DNA of 64,000 bases from the NCBI RefSeq assembly GCF_001634625.1, contig NZ_LRSE01000004.1:248001-312000 (forward strand), written 5' to 3'. Every line of letters begins with the position of its first letter. Position 1 is the stretch's first letter. A program made the translations under genes and the position numbers. Positions 16,384 to 24,898 of this stretch are shown one piece after another. Below the pieces are notes generated by a model. That model made no database searches, had not been told where the DNA came from, and saw nothing but the letters and a program-made list of their open reading frames with translations. Source of the DNA: Croceicoccus bisphenolivorans. Lineage in GTDB: Bacteria; Pseudomonadota; Alphaproteobacteria; Sphingomonadales; Sphingomonadaceae.

Positions 16384-18063
16384 TCAATTCGTTGCAAACG
16401 AAATGAACTTGTACACGTGATTGCCGTTTATGGAATTCCCCCAGCCTTTCACCCGCGGATCGAGCAGGTAGGTTTGGGAATAGTTCATCAGCGGGATAAC
16501 TGGCTGCTGCGCCAGCATCATGTCCTCCGCCTCACGCATCAGGGCAAGGCGGGTTGGCCGGTCCGCGGTCTGCCGCGCCTTGGCGAGGAGGGCGTCATAG
16601 GCCGGGTCGGACCAACCGCTTTCGTTGTTGAGACCGTCCGTCACCATGATGTCGAGGAAGGTGCCGGGATCGTAGTAGCCCGCGACCCAGCCGGATCGCG
16701 CGATCTGGAAATCGCCGTCGCCGGTGCTGTCGAGATAGTCTTTCCACGGCTCGGCCTGAACCGAGACCTTGATGCCCAGCCCGTCTTGCCATTGCCGGGT
16801 GACGATACGGGCGACAGTTTCGTGGAAGGGATAGCGGTTCACCAGCACCGATAGTCGCGGAAAGCCGCGTCCACCGGGATATCCGGCCTGCGCCAGCAGC
16901 TCGCGCGCGGCGGCAAGGTTCGGGGCAGGGGCGGGCACGGCGTCGTATCCGGGGATGCCGGGGGGCACGAACCCGCCGATCGGTTTCTGCCCCGACTTCA
17001 ACTCGTTCACCAGACTCGTGCGGTCGATCGCCAGCGCCAGTGCCTTGCGCACGCGCAAGTCGTCGAACGGCGGGGAGCGCACGTTGAGGGTGTAGACGTA
17101 TGCACCCAGCATGTCTTCGCGCATGACGGAGTCAGGGTGGGTCCGGGTCAATTCCGCGACCGAACCCTCCGGTATTGTCTGCGTCACGTGCAGTTCGCCC
17201 TTCAGGAAGGCATCGACTTCGGCGGCAGGGTCTTCGATCGGCACGAAGCGGATGCCGTTGAGCGCGACATTGGCCGCGTCCCAGTACTGCGGATTGCGTT
17301 CCAGCAGGATGAAGCGGTTCACATGCCATTCGCTCAGCAGGAACGGCCCGTTGCCGACATAGTTGCCTGCGCTGGCCCAGCGGTTCTGGCTGTCGCCCAT
17401 ATCGCCCCCGGCCTCCACCGCGGCGCGGTTGACCGGGAAGAAGTTCGTTCCGGCCAGCATCGGCAAGAGATAGGGCGCAGGATATTCAAGCGTCAGTTCC
17501 AGCCGGTGCGTATCGGGCGCGGCAACGCCGACTTGCCCGAAATCGTCGATCTCCCCCCGGTTGAAGGCTCGGGCGTTGCGAATGACGTGAAGCAGGTCCG
17601 CGCCTTCGGCGCCCAGTTCGGGCGTCAGCATCCGATGGAAGCCGTAGACGAAATCCTGCGCCGTAACCGGCGTCCCGTCGCTCCACCTGGCATCTTTGCG
17701 AAGGTGGAAGGTCCAGCGGCGAAAGTCGCTGGAATGGACCCAGCGTTCGGCGACACCGGGTCGCACTTCGTTCACGCTGTCAGGATCGGGCACCACCAGT
17801 CCTTCGGAAAGGGCACTGACGATGTTCGCTTCCGGCATGCCGATGAGGAGGTGCGGGTCCAGCGTTTTGGGATCGGCACCGTTGCCTATGATCAAAATGC
17901 CGTTTTGTGCCGCCTGGTCCGCTTTGGTTGTTTGCCCGCCGCAGGCCGAAAGGCCCAAAGCCAGAAACAGTCCCAATGCAAGAACCAGATTAGACGCGAG
18001 TTTTGGTATACTGATGTCCCCCTGAAGCAACCAAGGGATATTCAGGGCCGGTTCGCGACGCAA
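16384..18063 (-). CDS. Oligopeptide-binding lipoprotein (SBP family 5), copy 1
   Basis: This is a paralogue of the following gene, with the same family-5 segments (NGADPKTLDPH, WTFHLRKDARWSDG, YVGNGPFLLSEW, VRKALALAIDR) and an LSAC lipobox. The start is uncertain. The longest frame begins with TTG at 18063, without a visible ribosome-binding site, and puts the lipobox cysteine at about residue 41. An internal non-ATG codon after the AGGGGGA at about 18020 would give a more normal signal peptide, and no ATG is available. Mature sequence and function are clear at family level; the peptide specificity is not. Confidence 0.82.
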   Translation of the reverse strand: MRREPALNIPWLLQGDISIPKLASNLVLALGLFLALGLSACGGQTTKADQAAQNGILIIGNGADPKTLDPHLLIGMPEANIVSALSEGLVVPDPDSVNEVRPGVAERWVHSSDFRRWTFHLRKDARWSDGTPVTAQDFVYGFHRMLTPELGAEGADLLHVIRNARAFNRGEIDDFGQVGVAAPDTHRLELTLEYPAPYLLPMLAGTNFFPVNRAAVEAGGDMGDSQNRWASAGNYVGNGPFLLSEWHVNRFILLERNPQYWDAANVALNGIRFVPIEDPAAEVDAFLKGELHVTQTIPEGSVAELTRTHPDSVMREDMLGAYVYTLNVRSPPFDDLRVRKALALAIDRTSLVNELKSGQKPIGGFVPPGIPGYDAVPAPAPNLAAARELLAQAGYPGGRGFPRLSVLVNRYPFHETVARIVTRQWQDGLGIKVSVQAEPWKDYLDSTGDGDFQIARSGWVAGYYDPGTFLDIMVTDGLNNESGWSDPAYDALLAKARQTADRPTRLALMREAEDMMLAQQPVIPLMNYSQTYLLDPRVKGWGNSINGNHVYKFISFATN

Positions 18064-18099
18064 GCAACAATATGCGCGATGATCCGTTTTGGAGGTAAC

Positions 18100-19143
18100 T
18101 TACGCCGCTTTGGCTACTTTGCGCTGTTCGCTAATTTCAAGCAGCGCGATCAAGGCTCTTTCCTGCCGGCTGAGCCACCGGGTCTTGCGCGGTAGCGCCA
18201 GCGTCTGGCGCCATTCCTCCTGCCGGTCGACAAGCGCGATGACATTGGGATGGATATAGCTGCGCCGCGCCACGGCGGGCGTATTGCCCAGCCGCTGCGA
18301 GACGGCGGCCAGCACTTCCTTTAACGGCAATGCGCCTTCGCCGTCCGTCAGCGTCGCCAGCGCCAGAACGCTGCCGTGGAAGGTGCGGAAATCCTTGGCA
18401 CTGAAATCCGCGCCCATCGTTTCGCGCAAGTATTCGTTGACGTCACATGACCGTACGGCATGCGCCTCGCCAGCGTCGTCCAGATACTGGAACAGATGCT
18501 GCCCCGGCAGGCCCTGAACCTGTTTCACAAAGCGCGACAGGCTGCGATCGGTCAGGGTCACTTCGCGCTGCTTGCCCGACTTGCCGGTGTAACGCAGGAT
18601 CAGGCGGTGCCCCTTCATCTCTGCATGGCGGCGCCGCAAGGTGGTGGCGCCGAAGCTGCGATTGCGCTTCGCATAGCTTTCGTTACCCACCCGCACGCTG
18701 CCGAGATCGAGCAGGCGCACGACACTGGCGATCGCCCGTTCGCGAACGAGTCCCCGGTGCGCCAAGTCATCCTGAACCCGCGCGCGGATCAGGGGTAAGG
18801 CCTTGGCGAAAGCGACGGTGCGGTCGAACTTCTCGCTCTCCCGCTCGGCACGGAACTGCGGGTGGTATCGGTATTGCTTGCGCCCGCGCGCATCGATGCC
18901 GGTGGCAAGGATGTGGCCGTTGGCCGCCGGGCAGAACCAGGCATCGGTATAGGCGGGCGGTAGGGCGATGGCGTTCAGCCGCTTGATCTCTGCCTTGTCG
19001 GCAATGCGGCGCCCGCGCGCATCGCGATAGGACCAGCCCCGCCCGCAGCGCCTGCGGGTGATGCCGGGAAGCGAATCATCGACGAAGATCAGGCCGGCAG
19101 AAGTGGGCCTGCGTTTTCCCGAATGATCCGAACGACTTGCCAT
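18100..19143 (-). CDS. DNA topoisomerase IB (poxvirus-type)
   Basis: This monomeric type IB topoisomerase relaxes supercoils through a 3'-phosphotyrosine. In the 347-residue protein the catalytic set is visible: Arg151 in RVGNESY, Lys188 in TGKSGK, Arg253 and His256 in DFRTFHGS and nucleophile Tyr296 in RRSYIHP. The N-terminal domain carries GRGWSYRD and ALPPAYTDAW, known in bacterial members. The ATG at 19143 was taken; a GTG three codons upstream is also possible. The gene is divergent from tRNA-Gln. Confidence 0.92.
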   Translation of the reverse strand: MASRSDHSGKRRPTSAGLIFVDDSLPGITRRRCGRGWSYRDARGRRIADKAEIKRLNAIALPPAYTDAWFCPAANGHILATGIDARGRKQYRYHPQFRAERESEKFDRTVAFAKALPLIRARVQDDLAHRGLVRERAIASVVRLLDLGSVRVGNESYAKRNRSFGATTLRRRHAEMKGHRLILRYTGKSGKQREVTLTDRSLSRFVKQVQGLPGQHLFQYLDDAGEAHAVRSCDVNEYLRETMGADFSAKDFRTFHGSVLALATLTDGEGALPLKEVLAAVSQRLGNTPAVARRSYIHPNVIALVDRQEEWRQTLALPRKTRWLSRQERALIALLEISEQRKVAKAA

Positions 19144-19252
19144 GATGGACACGAAAACGATGCAAGCGCCATTGCGGTTCCGGCACAGGCCCCCTTTTCA
19201 TCCGCGCCCGTCGCGCTATATGCAGCCACCGGCCTCCCATGGCCGAACGTGT

Positions 19253-19327
19253 TGGGGCGTAGCCAAGCGGTAAGGCAGCGGTTTTTGGTACCGCCATGCG
19301 CAGGTTCGAATCCTGCCGCCCCAGCCA
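19253..19327 (+). tRNA. tRNA-Gln (anticodon UUG)
   Basis: A full cloverleaf is visible: a 7-bp acceptor stem TGGGGCG/CGCCCCA, a D-arm, a 5-bp anticodon stem GCGGT/ACCGC with loop TTTTGGT giving anticodon TTG, a T-arm with GGTTCGAATCC, a G discriminator and an encoded CCA. The variable loop is short. It lies alone in a 540-bp gap between topoisomerase IB and the DUF411 gene. The clear pairing in all arms makes the call secure. Confidence 0.97.
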
Positions 19328-19383
19328 ACACTTCGGTCGGCACCGCATCCGACATCGGCGGGACAGGCGCTTGATGCAGCCCC

Positions 19384-19845
19384 TTACGGATAGCTGGCGT
19401 AGACCCGCGTGCCGAAATCGCCGAACGCGATGACTTCGTATGGCTCGACATGGTCGCCCATTTCCATGCCGGGCGAACCCATCGGCATTCCGGCCACGGC
19501 TAGTCCCTTCACTCCTTCCGGCTTTTCGCGCAGCAGGCGTTCGATCTGTTCGGCCGGGACATGCCCCTCTATCACGTAGCCGTCGACTTGCATCGTGTGG
19601 CACGAAACCAGTGCCATCGGCACACCCATTCCGGCCTTTACCTGCTCCATCGGCAGGTCTTCACGCACCGTGACTTCGGCATCCAGCCCGGCGCGGACAT
19701 GTTCGGCCCATTTGTGGCAGCATCCGCACGATGGATCGCGGAACATGACATAGGGCGCAGCCTGCGCCGCCGCCGTGCAGGCTGCGGTTAACAATGCCGT
19801 GGCGAGAAATGCGGCCTTGCGAAGCCTGCCGACATGGAAAATCAC
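19384..19845 (-). CDS. Secreted DUF411 metal-binding protein (GTG start)
   Basis: This 153-residue protein has a cleavable signal peptide (hydrophobic 10-22, likely cleavage after AQA) and the DUF411 core. Cys40, Cys42 and Cys43 lie in PSCGCC, Cys82-His83 lie in SCH, and a methionine-rich stretch, GMPMGSPGMEMG, spans 119-130. DUF411 genes are often found with copper-resistance genes, so periplasmic copper binding is a reasonable inference. No copper genes are adjacent here. The start is a GTG at 19845, preceded by GAGGAG seven bases upstream. A longer frame upstream looks like a shadow of the region before the dehydrogenase. Confidence 0.85.
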   Translation of the reverse strand: MIFHVGRLRKAAFLATALLTAACTAAAQAAPYVMFRDPSCGCCHKWAEHVRAGLDAEVTVREDLPMEQVKAGMGVPMALVSCHTMQVDGYVIEGHVPAEQIERLLREKPEGVKGLAVAGMPMGSPGMEMGDHVEPYEVIAFGDFGTRVYASYP

Positions 19846-20053
19846 ATTACTGCTCCTCGATATGGCCCGTTCTGCCGGTGCGCATGGCACAGATTGCCCG
19901 CCTTGTGCAGGAATGTCTGCGCCGCTGGCAAGCGGGTTGCCGCAGATCGTGTCGTTGCCATTGCGACGCGCGGCATTTCGGCGGAGTTGCAGCATCTCTC
20001 CCCTTGGTTGTGGCTGCCATTTGGCGTTATGCCACTGACGAGGAGAAGTAATA

Positions 20054-21238
20054 ATGGAAACCGGTCCGACTTTCGCATGGGATGACGCCTTCCGGCTGGA
20101 CGACCAGCTGGACGAGGATGAACGGATGATCCGCGATGCGGCTCGAGCCTTTGCGCAAGGGGAACTGCAACCGCGTGTCACCGATGCCTTCCTGAACGAG
20201 GTGGACGCGCCCGAACTGTTCCCGCTGATGGGCAGGGCGGGGTTGCTTGGTGCGACATTGCCGACGGAATATGGCGGAGCGGGGGCCAGCTACGTCGCCT
20301 ATGGCCTGATCGCGCGAGAGATCGAGCGGGTGGACAGCGGATACCGTTCCATGGCGTCGGTCCAGTCCAGCCTCGTGATGTATCCGATCCACGCCTATGG
20401 CTCGGAAGATCAGCGCCGCAAGTACCTGCCCGGCCTTGCCGGCGGCGACCTGATCGGCTGCTTCGGCCTGACCGAGCCTGATGCCGGCTCCGACCCCGGC
20501 GGCATGAAGACCGTGGCGCGCAAGGATGGCGACGGATTTGTGCTGAACGGATCGAAGACGTGGATTTCCAACTCCCCCTTCGCCGATGTCTTCGTCGTCT
20601 GGGCGAAGAGCGAGGCGCATGGCGGCAAGATCCGCGGCTTCGTGCTGGAAAAGGGCATGAAGGGACTGTCGGCACCGAAGATAGAGGGCAAGGTTTCGTT
20701 GCGGGCATCGACCACCGGCATGATCGTTATGGACGATGTGAAAGTCGGCGCAGATGCCCTGCTGCCCGATGCCGAAGGGTTGAAAGGGCCGTTCGGCTGC
20801 CTCAACCGCGCGCGCTACGGCATTTCGTGGGGCGCTATGGGGGCAGCCGAATTCTGCCTTGCCGCGGCGCGGCAATATGGTCTTGATCGTAAGCAGTTCG
20901 GCGTGCCGCTGGCGTCGAAACAGATCTACCAGTTGAAACTGGCCGACATGGTCACGCAGATCGCGCTGGGGCTACAGGCTTCGCTACGCGTCGGGCGGCT
21001 GATGGACGAGGGCACGTTCGCGCCGGAGATGATCAGCGTGATCAAGCGCAACAACGTGGGGCAGGCGCTGAACATCGCGCGGATGGCGCGCGACATGCAC
21101 GGCGGCAACGGCATTTCGGCCGAGTATCAGGTGATCCGCCACATGGTGAACCTTGAAACCGTGAACACGTATGAGGGGACGCACGATGTCCATGCCCTGA
21201 TCCTTGGCCGTGCGATCACCGGGATACCGGCGTTTTGA
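20054..21238 (+). CDS. gcdH: Glutaryl-CoA dehydrogenase
   Basis: This FAD acyl-CoA dehydrogenase oxidises and decarboxylates glutaryl-CoA to crotonyl-CoA in lysine/tryptophan catabolism. The 394-residue sequence has [16 protein letters not shown] in the middle domain and [20 protein letters not shown] at the C-terminus. Catalytic Glu374 is in YEGT, the arrangement typical of GCDH rather than of straight-chain enzymes. It overlaps the following CoA-transferase by 4 nt. The two together fit activation of glutarate to glutaryl-CoA and its oxidation. Confidence 0.92.
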   Translation: METGPTFAWDDAFRLDDQLDEDERMIRDAARAFAQGELQPRVTDAFLNEVDAPELFPLMGRAGLLGATLPTEYGGAGASYVAYGLIAREIERVDSGYRSMASVQSSLVMYPIHAYGSEDQRRKYLPGLAGGDLIGCFGLTEPDAGSDPGGMKTVARKDGDGFVLNGSKTWISNSPFADVFVVWAKSEAHGGKIRGFVLEKGMKGLSAPKIEGKVSLRASTTGMIVMDDVKVGADALLPDAEGLKGPFGCLNRARYGISWGAMGAAEFCLAAARQYGLDRKQFGVPLASKQIYQLKLADMVTQIALGLQASLRVGRLMDEGTFAPEMISVIKRNNVGQALNIARMARDMHGGNGISAEYQVIRHMVNLETVNTYEGTHDVHALILGRAITGIPAF

Positions 21239-22353
21239 CGGACGATCCGCCGCTCAAGGGGCTGAAGGTGCTGGAACTGGCCCGCATCCTTGCCGGCCCT
21301 TGGGCGGGGCAGGTGCTGGCGGATCTTGGTGCCGAAGTCGTGAAAGTGGAGGGGCCGGACGGTGACGATACGCGCGGCTGGGGTCCGCCCTTCGTCGAGT
21401 ATCCCGATGGCACGCACGATGGCGCCTATTTCCACGCTGCCAATCGCGGCAAGCGGGGCGAGGTGGTCGATTTCCGCACTGCGGAGGGGCAGGCCCGCGT
21501 GCGCGAACTGGCCGCCGAAGCGGATGTCCTGATCGAGAATTTCAAGGTGGGCGGGCTGGCGAAATACGGGCTGGACCATGCCTCTCTGGCGCAAGTGAAC
21601 CCGCGCCTCGTCTATTGCTCCATCACCGGCTTCGGGCAGGACGGCCCCTATGCGCTGCGCGCCGGATACGACTTCATCGTGCAGGGGATGAGCGGTGTGA
21701 TGGACCTGACCGGAGAGCCGGACGGTGCGCCGCAGAAGATCGGCATCGCCTATGCCGATATCCTTACCGGCCTCTACGCCGTGATCGCGATACAGGCCGC
21801 ACTGGCAGAGCGGGAGCATAGTGGCAAAGGGCAGCACATCGACATGGCGTTGCTGGACGTGATGGTCGGCACGCTGGCGAATCAGGGCATGAACTACCTC
21901 ACCTCCGGCGTCTCGCCCTGCCGGATGGGTAATGCCCATCCCAACATCGCACCATACGAGGCGTTTCCCGCCAGCGACGGCTGGTTCATCCTTGCCGTGG
22001 GCAACGACGCGCAGTTCGCCCGTTTCTGTGCCGTCATCGGGATGGAGGCGCAGCCGCGTTTCGCCACCAATGCCCTGCGCGTCGCGAACCGGCAGGACTT
22101 GTCCGCGATCATCGCGGCGGCAACGCGGGAATGGAGCTGCGCCGGGATACTCGCGACGCTTGAGGAGGCAGGCGTGCCGGCAGGGCCGATCAACACCGTG
22201 GAACAGGCGCTGACCGATCCGCAGGTGATCAGCCGGGGCATGCGGATCGAGAGCGTGGGGGACGACGGGCAGGCCATCCCCGGCATCCGCACGCCGATCC
22301 GGTTTTCCCGCTCCAGCCTTGCGCCGTCCACTCCTGCGCCAAGGCGGCGCTAG
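21235..22353 (+). CDS. CaiB/BaiF family CoA-transferase, glutarate-type candidate (TTG start)
   Basis: This 372-residue class III CoA-transferase has the N-terminal [20 protein letters not shown] signature and the [11 protein letters not shown] region containing the catalytic aspartate. The start is a TTG overlapping the gcdH stop (TTGA), so it is probably translationally coupled. Association with gcdH suggests a succinyl-CoA:glutarate CoA-transferase; the donor and acceptor are inferred from context only. It converges with the regulator gene at 22362. Confidence 0.85.
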   Translation: MTDDPPLKGLKVLELARILAGPWAGQVLADLGAEVVKVEGPDGDDTRGWGPPFVEYPDGTHDGAYFHAANRGKRGEVVDFRTAEGQARVRELAAEADVLIENFKVGGLAKYGLDHASLAQVNPRLVYCSITGFGQDGPYALRAGYDFIVQGMSGVMDLTGEPDGAPQKIGIAYADILTGLYAVIAIQAALAEREHSGKGQHIDMALLDVMVGTLANQGMNYLTSGVSPCRMGNAHPNIAPYEAFPASDGWFILAVGNDAQFARFCAVIGMEAQPRFATNALRVANRQDLSAIIAAATREWSCAGILATLEEAGVPAGPINTVEQALTDPQVISRGMRIESVGDDGQAIPGIRTPIRFSRSSLAPSTPAPRRR

Positions 22354-22361
22354 TCTTCGGT

Positions 22362-23387
22362 CTAGTCCGGTCTGGCCCACGCCAGTTCGACGTGCCGCCG
22401 GCCCTGGAAATTTTCGAGGCCGAGGCTGGCGATCAGGGCCGATGGCAGGTCCGCCGCCTGCAATGCCGGCCGCCATGCGCTGGCGGTGGAGATCCTGACC
22501 CGATCGTGATGCAGGGCATTGCCGTGGGGTATCGCGGGATATTCCACCGCGCGTTGCAGGTTCGCGCACAGTTCGCCCAGCCGCGCGGCATCGCGGTGGC
22601 CGGGGGCGAGCACGAGGAAGCGGCCATCGTCCCACAGCGCGATCGATGCGCACAGCGGCGCGGGCACTTCGCGAAGCCGCCCCGCGATTTCGCGTAGCAG
22701 GCTTTCGGAAGCGCGGGTGCCGTGATGGTTGATATAGGCATCCAGTTCATCGACCTGCACCAGCGCGGCGGCAACGGGGCGATCCTGTTTGCGGCAATCG
22801 CGCAGGACCAGTTCGGCCCATGCGCGCGATGGCAATCCGCAGCCGGAATCGAACAGCGTTCCGTCGATCACGGCGTGCTGCAGTTCGCGGTTCGATGCGA
22901 CCAGCTGTCGTTCGCGCGCCTGCCGCCGGTCCTGCTCCCGCTTCAGCCGCAGCAGGGTGCGTACGCGGGCCTGCAGGTCCACCGCCTCCACCGGCTTGGC
23001 CACGAAATCGCTGGCACCGGCCATGAACGCCTGCCCCAGCAGCGCAAGATCGCGGCGGCCCGACAGCATCAGGATCGGCACCGATGCGCCGCGCCGGGTG
23101 GTGCGAATGGCGGCGGTTGCCTCTATCCCGTCGACGCCCGGCATCATGATGTCCATCACCACCAGATCGAACGATGCCCGTGCGCTGTCCGGATCGATAT
23201 CGTCCGCCAGTTTCAGGGCGGTATAGGCGGCTTCGGCATCGTGCACGCAAGTCAGGCGGTAGCTGCCGCCCGACGAGATGAGGCGTGCGGTAATCTCCGC
23301 CGAATCGGGATCGTCATCCACGATCAGGATGCGCGGGCCGGTCCTGGCAGAGTTCTCGCCGGTGGAAACTACGGTCAGGTTGCTCAT
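22362..23387 (-). CDS. Response regulator with receiver and degenerate GGDEF-like domain
   Basis: The 341-residue protein has a receiver domain at about 18-145. The acidic pair is Asp25-Asp26, phospho-acceptor Asp79 lies in VVMDIMMPG, with Ser109 and Lys131 in FVAKP. The C-terminal half (about 175-335) has GGDEF-domain length and layout, but the signature is WDDGRF at 252-257, so it should not make c-di-GMP. It may bind nucleotide or a partner. The start overlaps the upstream membrane-protein gene by 4 nt. It is the last gene of the four-gene polysaccharide operon and the likely regulator of it. No histidine kinase is adjacent. Confidence 0.82.
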   Translation of the reverse strand: MSNLTVVSTGENSARTGPRILIVDDDPDSAEITARLISSGGSYRLTCVHDAEAAYTALKLADDIDPDSARASFDLVVMDIMMPGVDGIEATAAIRTTRRGASVPILMLSGRRDLALLGQAFMAGASDFVAKPVEAVDLQARVRTLLRLKREQDRRQARERQLVASNRELQHAVIDGTLFDSGCGLPSRAWAELVLRDCRKQDRPVAAALVQVDELDAYINHHGTRASESLLREIAGRLREVPAPLCASIALWDDGRFLVLAPGHRDAARLGELCANLQRAVEYPAIPHGNALHHDRVRISTASAWRPALQAADLPSALIASLGLENFQGRRHVELAWARPD

Positions 23388-24898
23388 CGCTCGTCCTCTT
23401 TGATCCATGCCCGCCAGTCGGGCCCGTCGTGCAGCAGCCGGTATCCCGGCAGGCCGCGTTCGTGCAGCGCGGGAAAGGTGCGTCCCATCGCGTCTGCCCC
23501 GGTTGCCGCGCGGCTGCTGCGCACTACCTGCACCTTTGCACCTGCAAACTGGCGCATTCCGGCAAGGCGGAAACGCATAGTGCTGGCCGCCCAGATGCCG
23601 TCCGCATTGCCGCGATAGGCGATGGCGGCAGGCGCAGCCTCTGCATCGAACAGCACGTCGTTCTGCCCCATAAGTGCAAGGCCGAGTGCGGCCATCTCCG
23701 CATCCGCCGCCGCGATCGGCGCGCCGGTCAGCGCGGCGCGCAGGCGTTCGCTTTCCGCATCGGGCGCATTCCACACGAAGAATGCCGCGCCCAGCCAGCC
23801 CATCGCGAGCAGGGCGATGATGCCTTTTTCGTCGCCCATCCGGTTGCGCGGCCAGCGGGTTGCCGCCGCCATCGCCAGCGGCAGGGCGAGCGACGCGACT
23901 TGCGCGGGCGAGGGCCATTGCTTCGTCAGCCAGCCCAGCGCGGCGGCCAGCAATGCGCAGGATGTGACCGCCAGCGTTGCACGGCGCAACCCGCTTTGCC
24001 GCCGCGTGCGCACGAGGATCGCGAACAGGATCGGCGCCGATGCCAGCATCCCCGCAACGGCAAGGCCGAGATCGGCAAGGCCCGGCGGCGGCGCGACCGA
24101 AAGCCGGTCCAGTCCGCCAAGGAAGCTCCACGGATCGCCGTTGAAGATCCAGTTGGAGTAGGCAAAGCCAAGGAAGATGAACGCGGCGGGGAACAGCAGC
24201 GTCATCATCACCCCTGCGGGGGACCGGCGCATTTGCGCACCGGGCACACACAGCGCGATGGCGGGGATGGCCGCCCAGGCGATGACCAGCCCGAACGGGT
24301 CCGACAGTAGGACCACCGGCAGCGACAGCGCGACAAGGATGACATCGTTCACCCGCGTGTTGCGGCGTAAGTTGAACAGGCCGATGGCCAGCATCGACAT
24401 CCCGGCGTGAAGCGCGGCCCAGCCCGGCCCCTCTGCCACGGATCGCAGCATCAGCGGATTTGCCGCAAGCAGGCCGATCGCCGCCAGCGATGCGCCGCGC
24501 GGCATTCCTTCCTGCCGGAACGCGCGGCACCAGCCGGCCAGCATCAGCGCGAAGAACAGCACCGACAGTATCGGCAGCAACACCGGTCCGAAACCGGGCA
24601 GGGCAAGCTGCGTGGATATCGCGGCAAGATAGGGCAGCGGCGGAAAGGCGGCGATGACGGACGGCGCACGCACCGCCCCGTCAGCGGCCAGCAGCGTGCG
24701 GCCCCACAATTCCAGCGAGGAAAGCGAGGCATAGCCCCCCGCATCCAGCAGCAGCAGGAATGCAAGCAGGCCCGATGCCAGCGAGAGGACGAAGACCGGG
24801 CGGAACAGGTCGCCCTGCCGTTCCGGCGCGCGCATCGACGGGGCAAGATCGGGCAGTGAAGGGCCGGCTTCCGGCATCGGCCACGTGCGGGCGTTCAT
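23384..24898 (-). CDS. Polytopic membrane protein of the exopolysaccharide operon
   Basis: The 504-residue protein has about ten to twelve hydrophobic segments, a short cytoplasmic N-terminus and a C-terminal soluble part of about 110 residues. I recognise no named family. The general layout, with aliphatic helices and a soluble C-terminal domain, recalls membrane glycosyltransferases of the PMT/GT-C group, but the usual acidic first-loop motif is not clear. It overlaps both neighbours by 4 nt. A role in polymer synthesis or export with the upstream glycosyltransferase is inferred from the operon. Confidence 0.72.
   Translation of the reverse strand: MNARTWPMPEAGPSLPDLAPSMRAPERQGDLFRPVFVLSLASGLLAFLLLLDAGGYASLSSLELWGRTLLAADGAVRAPSVIAAFPPLPYLAAISTQLALPGFGPVLLPILSVLFFALMLAGWCRAFRQEGMPRGASLAAIGLLAANPLMLRSVAEGPGWAALHAGMSMLAIGLFNLRRNTRVNDVILVALSLPVVLLSDPFGLVIAWAAIPAIALCVPGAQMRRSPAGVMMTLLFPAAFIFLGFAYSNWIFNGDPWSFLGGLDRLSVAPPPGLADLGLAVAGMLASAPILFAILVRTRRQSGLRRATLAVTSCALLAAALGWLTKQWPSPAQVASLALPLAMAAATRWPRNRMGDEKGIIALLAMGWLGAAFFVWNAPDAESERLRAALTGAPIAAADAEMAALGLALMGQNDVLFDAEAAPAAIAYRGNADGIWAASTMRFRLAGMRQFAGAKVQVVRSSRAATGADAMGRTFPALHERGLPGYRLLHDGPDWRAWIKEDER

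Noticed and set aside
22362-24530. A single 722-codon open frame covering the regulator and the region before it
   Set aside because: The upstream part is arginine-rich out-of-frame shadow of the membrane-protein gene; the regulator starts at 23387 with a normal receiver domain.
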